DNA of 60,680 nt from an uncultured Roseburia sp. (GTDB lineage Bacteria > Bacillota > Clostridia > Lachnospirales > Lachnospiraceae), in the NCBI GenBank assembly GCA_947642555.1, contig CANRSX010000030.1, positions 1 through 60,680 on the forward strand, written 5' to 3'. The notes below the pieces were generated by a model, which saw only the letters and a list, made by a program, of their open reading frames with translations, was not told the DNA's origin and ran no database searches. This document shows positions 55,815-60,680 of this stretch, one piece after another. A program made the position numbers and the translations under genes. Position 1 is the stretch's first letter; the number at the start of each line of letters is the position of its first letter.

Positions 55815-58448
55815 TTATCCCTTCATCTGCGCCGAATGGATCACAAAGTAAAGCAGATGCGCCGCGGCAGCCTCTAACTGCTCCCGGTTTACCCGGCCTT
55901 CCTCATAGCCCTTTAAAACCTGGGCGATCACGGGCGGCCCCCCGGGCATCACCACGTCATTTCCCGCCGCAACGGCATCCGCGCCGTCCACCACGATATC
56001 CATGTCGCCCCAGTCGGTAACCACCACACCGCGGAAGCCCCACTCGTCCCGCAGGATCTTCGTGCACAGATCATGGCTTCCCCCCGCAAAGGTGCCGTTG
56101 ATCTTATTAAAGGAGGTCATCACGGTCCGCACCGGCGTATTGCGGATCACCATCTCAAACGGCTTTAAGTAAATCTCCCGCGCCGTCCGCTCGCTGATCA
56201 CGGAATCCACCGCGTCAAAGCGGAACCGCTCGCTGCCGCGCCGGTAGGTCTCCTGCTCATTGACCGCAAAATGCTTCGGGCAGGGCGTCGCCGTCGTGGT
56301 CTCCATCGCGCCTTTACAGATGTAAATCCCGCAGATACCGGCCGCGTAGGGATCCTCGGAAAAATATTCGAAATTCCTGCCGCCGATGGGGCTGCGCATC
56401 AGGTTTAACCCCGGCGCCAGCCAGCTGTCCACATCCTGCATCTGGGCCTCATACCCGCAGGCCGAGCCGAACGCATAGAACAGATCCGTGTTAAAGCAGC
56501 AGGCCAGCGTCATCCCGGTCGGCCACGCCGTCATCCCCACGCTCGCCGGGCCGTCCTTGTAATAGGCGGACGGGATCCCGTATTTCTTTAAGGCAGGCGA
56601 CACATAGCCCACATTCCCGGTGGGATGCGTGCAGCTGCCGATTTCGGTGCCGTCCTCGTACGGTATCGTCGGAGCGCCGCCTCCGGTCAGCGCCGCAAAG
56701 GGAAGTCCCGGCCCGTAGCCGTTCGCGAGCACAGCCAGCTCCTCAATGCTCATCTGCGCGACAAACTGCTCCATCGTGACGGTTCCCGCTTTTACGTCCG
56801 CAAGGATATACGCGGGCTTTTCTGCCGTCTCCGGTGTCACGGCTCCCGCCGCTTTTTCAGCCCCCGCCGAACATGCTCCAGATACCGGCGCGTCAGTTTC
56901 TGTGCCGGTATCCCTTCCGGCCGCAGCCGCACTGACACAGCTCTCCGGCTGCTTCGTCCACTTCACGACGTCCGTCTCCGATATTGTAATGCGCGCCGCA
57001 GCGTCCCGCTCCGCCGCCTCACCCTCATGGCACACCGGCTTCACACCCTTCGCGGAGAGGAAATCGATCTTTCCCTCATTCGCCGCCAAGAGACCCAGCG
57101 CATGCGTCGCCTGCTCGCAGATAATCCGCTCCTTCACTTCCAGACATGCCGCGACATGTGTCTCGCGGGAAGAGATCCCCACACGGACCACATAGTCGCC
57201 TGCCGGAAGAATCCACGCCGCAGCCGTCTCGTCATAGGAAGCCATATCCGCCACGGCAAACGAAATCGTCACCGTCTCACTCTCTCCCGGAGCCAGACAC
57301 GCTGTTTTCGCACAGCCCATGTAAACCTGATACGGATTCTCCAGCTCGCCCTGCGGCTTTGACACGTAGACCTGCACCGTCTCTTTTCCCGCGTATTCCG
57401 CAGAAACATTTTTCACCGGCACAGATACCCTTACCCGGCCGTTTTCCACCGTCACCGCTGCCTTCCCGAGCTCAAACCCTGCGTAGGACAGGCCGTAGCC
57501 GAAGGGGAAGAGTACGTCCTTTCCGAAGGAATCAAAATAGCGGTAGCCCGTGTAGATCCCCTCCCGGTAAACCGTCACCGGGCTCTTCTCAAATCCCACG
57601 CTCCCGTTCGCCGCGGCGTCAAGACCGTAATCCTTATATTCCTTAATGCTGTCCGGCAGGTCCTTATTAAAGCTGAAATCCTCCGCCGTCGGATAATCCC
57701 GATAATCCTTTGCAAACGTAAACGCAAGCTTCCCGGACGGCGTCACCGCCCCGCTTAAAACGCGCGCCGCCGCGACTGTGCCCTGCTCTCCCGCCGTACC
57801 CACATAGAGCACCGCCTGAATACTCTGATAGGAATCTATCCATGAAAGATCAATGATCCCGTTGACATTCAGCACGATCACAACCTTCGGGAACGCCGCG
57901 CAGACCGCATCCAGAAGCATCCTCTCACTCTCGAGCAGCTCATAATCGTCCGCGATCCGCCGGTCGCATTCCTCCCCGCCGGTCACCCGTCCCAGCACAT
58001 ACACCGCCGTGTCGGTCTCTTCCGCCGCCTGTCCGATCAGCTCTGACGGGATCTCCGGCTCGCCGGTCTGCGCCTGATAACGCCCGAAAAATTCATAGAT
58101 CATACCGCTTGCGACGAGATCCGGCACTTTTTTACGGAACTCCTCCAACGCGTCCGTCTTCTCAAACGTCCCGAGGAATGCCTTGTAATACGCCACAAGC
58201 TCCGCGACAGGTGTAATCCCTTCTCTTTTACAAGCCTCCGGAAATGTCAGAAGCTCCCCGCTTACGGACGACGCCCCGGATCCGGATCCTCCGATCACCG
58301 GTTCTAAGCATGTCCGGCCAAAAAAGGCCGCCGTGCCCCCCTTAAACGGCAGGCAGTGGTTCTCGTTTTTCAGCAGAACCGCCGACTCCTCCGCGATCTG
58401 CCTGGCGAGCAGCGTCCTGCTCTCCTGCGACGTATACTGATTCGTCAT
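55815..58448 (-). CDS. GH3 beta-glucosidase with permuted domain order
   Basis: 877 aa, cytoplasmic. The usual GH3 C-terminal alpha/beta domain comes first (about 1-270, EESAVLLKNENHCLPF, VIVLNVNGIIDLSW), then an Fn3-like domain (about 330-430), an Ala/Gly/Thr-rich linker (about 490-550) and last the TIM-barrel domain (about 560-877). The nucleophile Asp812 is in VVVTDWGDMD. This circularly permuted order is known from ruminococcal beta-glucosidases. AAGGAGGAGG precedes ATG 58448. It begins 1 bp after the chemoreceptor gene, so both are one transcript. Confidence 0.93.
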   Translation of the reverse strand: MTNQYTSQESRTLLARQIAEESAVLLKNENHCLPFKGGTAAFFGRTCLEPVIGGSGSGASSVSGELLTFPEACKREGITPVAELVAYYKAFLGTFEKTDALEEFRKKVPDLVASGMIYEFFGRYQAQTGEPEIPSELIGQAAEETDTAVYVLGRVTGGEECDRRIADDYELLESERMLLDAVCAAFPKVVIVLNVNGIIDLSWIDSYQSIQAVLYVGTAGEQGTVAAARVLSGAVTPSGKLAFTFAKDYRDYPTAEDFSFNKDLPDSIKEYKDYGLDAAANGSVGFEKSPVTVYREGIYTGYRYFDSFGKDVLFPFGYGLSYAGFELGKAAVTVENGRVRVSVPVKNVSAEYAGKETVQVYVSKPQGELENPYQVYMGCAKTACLAPGESETVTISFAVADMASYDETAAAWILPAGDYVVRVGISSRETHVAACLEVKERIICEQATHALGLLAANEGKIDFLSAKGVKPVCHEGEAAERDAAARITISETDVVKWTKQPESCVSAAAAGRDTGTETDAPVSGACSAGAEKAAGAVTPETAEKPAYILADVKAGTVTMEQFVAQMSIEELAVLANGYGPGLPFAALTGGGAPTIPYEDGTEIGSCTHPTGNVGYVSPALKKYGIPSAYYKDGPASVGMTAWPTGMTLACCFNTDLFYAFGSACGYEAQMQDVDSWLAPGLNLMRSPIGGRNFEYFSEDPYAAGICGIYICKGAMETTTATPCPKHFAVNEQETYRRGSERFRFDAVDSVISERTAREIYLKPFEMVIRNTPVRTVMTSFNKINGTFAGGSHDLCTKILRDEWGFRGVVVTDWGDMDIVVDGADAVAAGNDVVMPGGPPVIAQVLKGYEEGRVNREQLEAAAAHLLYFVIHSAQMKG

Positions 58449-58449
58449 A

Positions 58450-60522
58450 TCAATAGCCTCCTCCTTTTTTAAATTTACCGATCAGCCCGTCCAGCTGCTT
58501 TGCCAGTTCCTTATTCTGGCCCGACTGCTCCTGAATCAGATCGGCAATCTGTGCGGTGTTCTCATTCTTTTCCACAATCACGCCGATCGCGGTACGATTT
58601 TCGTTGGTAATGCTGTTGACCTCCCCGATATTTGCAGAAATCTGTCTCACGGAAGCCTCCAGCTGGCTGACCGCCTGGTCCACGCCGTCCAGCTGATCCC
58701 GGATGGCATTTACGGAGACGCGGTAACCGGTAGATTTCTCCGCAAAATCTTTAAACTGATCCACCACTTCCTGTTCGATAAACGCGATGATGGAACTGAA
58801 ACAGTTGTTTACAACAGCAATACTCTCATTTGTCTCGTTGCAGATCGCCTGGATGCGGGTCGCCGTCTTTCTGGACGTCTCCGCCAGCGTGCAGATTTCA
58901 TCGGCGACAACCGCGAATCCGCGCCCTGCGCTGCCTGCCCTCGCCGCCTCGATCGAGGCATTTAAGGACAGCAGGTTTGTCTGTCCGGCGATCTCCAGAA
59001 TCTGAGACGCCATTTCGTTGACTCTCGTTAAGCTGCTTAAGCTGCCAAGCGCCTCCTCCACGGAGCTCTTCGTGTGAACCAGCGCGTCCTGACCGTTTCT
59101 ATACGCGTCATCCGCTTTCATCTGCATCTCCTGAGCGCTTTTGATCACAGAGCTGCTCGTCTGAATGGAGTCGGAGATATTGTTCAGAATCGAGCCTACC
59201 ACGTCGTTGATATTACGGATCTCCTCGTTCACATTGGACACCACCATATTGGTGCTCTCGAGCGTGGAAGAAAGCTCCTGCGTCGTCCTCACATTATCCG
59301 CGACGTCGTCCACCAGCTCCAGCGAGGATCTGCGCAGATGCTCCGCCTTCTCCTCAAGGGTATTGCAGCAGTCCTTTAACGTATCCGTGATCTCCTGCAG
59401 CGAGTGCGTCAGCACTTCCGTCGCGGATGCAATATTTCCCAGCTCGTCGCTTCTGCCGCAGTATCTCTGAATATTTTTATTGTCTGCAATGTCAAAATTC
59501 TGCAGGGAGACCAGCCCGCCCTCGATCGACTTCATCGGCTTTAACATCCTGCCCACGATCAGGAAGGAAACCACGATCAGCACGAGAAGCGCCGCCAGAC
59601 AGAAAATGATCAGCGTAACCGTCATCTGGTCCGCAGAGGCAAACACTTCATCCTGGTTGTCCGAAACCATAAAGAGCCAGCCGTGATCCGACATATAAAA
59701 CCAGGTCGAAATATAGTTCTCGCCGTTCTGTGTGTACTCGACATATCCGTCCTGATCACCCAAAGCCCCCTTCAGCTCCTCACACAGATCCGTGATATAG
59801 GTTTCCTGCGCAGGCGCGGCAACCTTTGCCCCGTCCGCATGGAATATGTACCGGCTGTCCTTTACATTTACCATACAGTATGCGGCGTTCTCCATTCCCT
59901 CCATGGTCAGCTGATCCAGAATCTGAATCAGTCCCGTGCTGAAAACGCCTCCCCCGACAAGTCCCGCCGGCTTTCCCTGCCCGTCCGTCACCGCCATATA
60001 CAGGGATACGATCTGCTGGCCGCTGGCCGGAGAAATGATAATTCCGCTGTTGTACACGCCGTCCGCATCAAGCAGGGTTTTCTGAAGCGACTCTAACGCC
60101 TCGCCCTCTCTCGTCGTGATCCCCACGACATCCGGGTTGGTGTGCGCCAGCACATGCGTGTTCCACTCGCTGACATACAGCCCCTCCAGATTGGCGATAT
60201 CACCGGAAAACGCTTCCGTGTACGCCTGGGCTGCCGCCGTCGCTTCCGGATCCTCCGGATCTTCCAGGATAGCCCGGATCTCTCCTGCCCGGCTGTAAGA
60301 GAGAAGCATCTGCTCCGCTTCCTCCACATAATTCTCAATGATCTGGCTGCGATCCTGCACAATCGTCTTCATGCTGTTGATGGTGCTGTTTCTGGTATCG
60401 GTTGTGATAGCGCGAACGACAAAAACCGACAGAACCGTCATCACAAGAATCTGCATGGCCAGCATGCTGGCAATAATCTTCTGACCAAGTGAAATGTGAG
60501 TTCCTCTTTTTTTCTCATTCAT
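58450..60522 (-). CDS. methyl-accepting chemotaxis protein with dCache sensor
   Basis: 690 aa. First membrane helix about 13-33, extracellular double-Cache sensor about 35-285, second helix about 300-322, HAMP, then a long coiled-coil signalling domain with the conserved hairpin tip EIAGQTNLLSLNASIEAARAG and RGFAVVADEI. Binds a small ligand outside and steers CheA. Its gene leads an operon with GH3, so the attractant may be related to the glycoside or its sugars. Start uncertain: ATG 60522 has AGGAG rather far upstream, ATG 60534 has it too close. Confidence 0.93.
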   Translation of the reverse strand: MNEKKRGTHISLGQKIIASMLAMQILVMTVLSVFVVRAITTDTRNSTINSMKTIVQDRSQIIENYVEEAEQMLLSYSRAGEIRAILEDPEDPEATAAAQAYTEAFSGDIANLEGLYVSEWNTHVLAHTNPDVVGITTREGEALESLQKTLLDADGVYNSGIIISPASGQQIVSLYMAVTDGQGKPAGLVGGGVFSTGLIQILDQLTMEGMENAAYCMVNVKDSRYIFHADGAKVAAPAQETYITDLCEELKGALGDQDGYVEYTQNGENYISTWFYMSDHGWLFMVSDNQDEVFASADQMTVTLIIFCLAALLVLIVVSFLIVGRMLKPMKSIEGGLVSLQNFDIADNKNIQRYCGRSDELGNIASATEVLTHSLQEITDTLKDCCNTLEEKAEHLRRSSLELVDDVADNVRTTQELSSTLESTNMVVSNVNEEIRNINDVVGSILNNISDSIQTSSSVIKSAQEMQMKADDAYRNGQDALVHTKSSVEEALGSLSSLTRVNEMASQILEIAGQTNLLSLNASIEAARAGSAGRGFAVVADEICTLAETSRKTATRIQAICNETNESIAVVNNCFSSIIAFIEQEVVDQFKDFAEKSTGYRVSVNAIRDQLDGVDQAVSQLEASVRQISANIGEVNSITNENRTAIGVIVEKNENTAQIADLIQEQSGQNKELAKQLDGLIGKFKKGGGY

Positions 60523-60561
60523 TTTAAGAAACATCTCCTGTATGCCTGACTTTTAATAATA

Positions 60562-60590
60562 AACATAGCACAAAAGCACTGTTTTTTCAA
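60562..60590 (-). promoter_or_regulatory. promoter of the chemoreceptor-GH3 operon
   Basis: TTGAAA, 17 bases, TATGTT on the minus strand. It looks like a vegetative promoter; I see no sigma-28 site, unusual for a chemoreceptor. Confidence 0.5.
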
Positions 60591-60680
60591 TAAGCCAGTC
60601 ACGAATTTTCCTTACGCTCCCTCCCCCCGAGTTTGCCATTTTCTAATCCCAATTAAATAAAAAAGTTCCTTATTTTGCAA

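Overview
The window looks like chromosome from a motile, saccharolytic gut Firmicute of the Lachnospiraceae type. This rests on GC-rich coding DNA with AT-rich regulatory gaps, strong AGGAGG-type ribosome sites, LplABC/YesMN sugar systems, an EFR1 flavodoxin-ferredoxin, DUF4317 and Rpn-family proteins, and small type I toxins. I see no rRNA, tRNA, CRISPR array or intact insertion sequence. Most genes are on the minus strand.

Positions 1-10355 hold a flagellin and flagellin-glycosylation locus read leftward: csrA, fliC, a DUF115/Maf motility glycosyltransferase, an SGNH-like protein, two Gfo/Idh/MocA dehydrogenases, a GNAT, a DegT-like aminotransferase, a FemAB-like GNAT and the start of a NeuC/LegG-type epimerase. 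Stop and start codons mostly overlap. Upstream of csrA lies the most striking object in the window. It is a 241-bp AT-rich segment bounded by 33-bp inverted repeats (32/33 identical) that carries a near-perfect sigma-28 promoter. In the orientation present here the promoter points away from csrA-fliC and straight into a strong terminator formed by one repeat plus an outside T-tract. Inverting the segment would aim it at csrA-fliC. I read this as a phase-variable flagellin switch caught in the OFF state. Both csrA and fliC have ribosome sites embedded in an exact ACANGGANGU CsrA-binding motif, which suggests a translational layer below the DNA switch.

Positions 10494-12733 hold an EFR1 protein and an Rpn nuclease/excisionase-like pair. 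Positions 12784-27918 form a Gram-positive polysaccharide-utilisation cluster: AraC regulator, GH35-like enzyme, YesN/YesM two-component pair, LplA/B/C-type importer, GH2, GH43, a small Fn3-like protein and GH1. An Fst/par-like type I toxin-antitoxin cassette, with shared bidirectional terminator and direct repeats, is inserted between yesM and the binding protein. Positions 27950-33189 hold a SleB-like wall hydrolase, a MoxR-DUF58-membrane protein operon, a second type I toxin (holin-like) with an antisense RNA, and a 162-bp structured element.

Positions 33212-40028 carry an anchored alpha/beta hydrolase, a dehydrogenase pair facing a decayed AraC gene, a short DUF4317 gene, a MATE exporter with an operator-like palindrome, and a NodB deacetylase. 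Positions 40054-43521 look like a D-serine catabolic locus (GntP-family permease, D-serine ammonia-lyase, XRE-cupin regulator, four helically phased operator repeats). Positions 43648-48145 link a Na/Pi cotransporter behind Pho-box-like repeats to a PhoB/PhoR-like pair and a MATE protein. Positions 48281-55058 hold a 55-aa protein and a GH42-LacI-MalGFE-type galactoside locus. Positions 55169-60680 hold gene remnants, a 45-aa ORF, a circularly permuted GH3 enzyme and a chemoreceptor in one operon with it.
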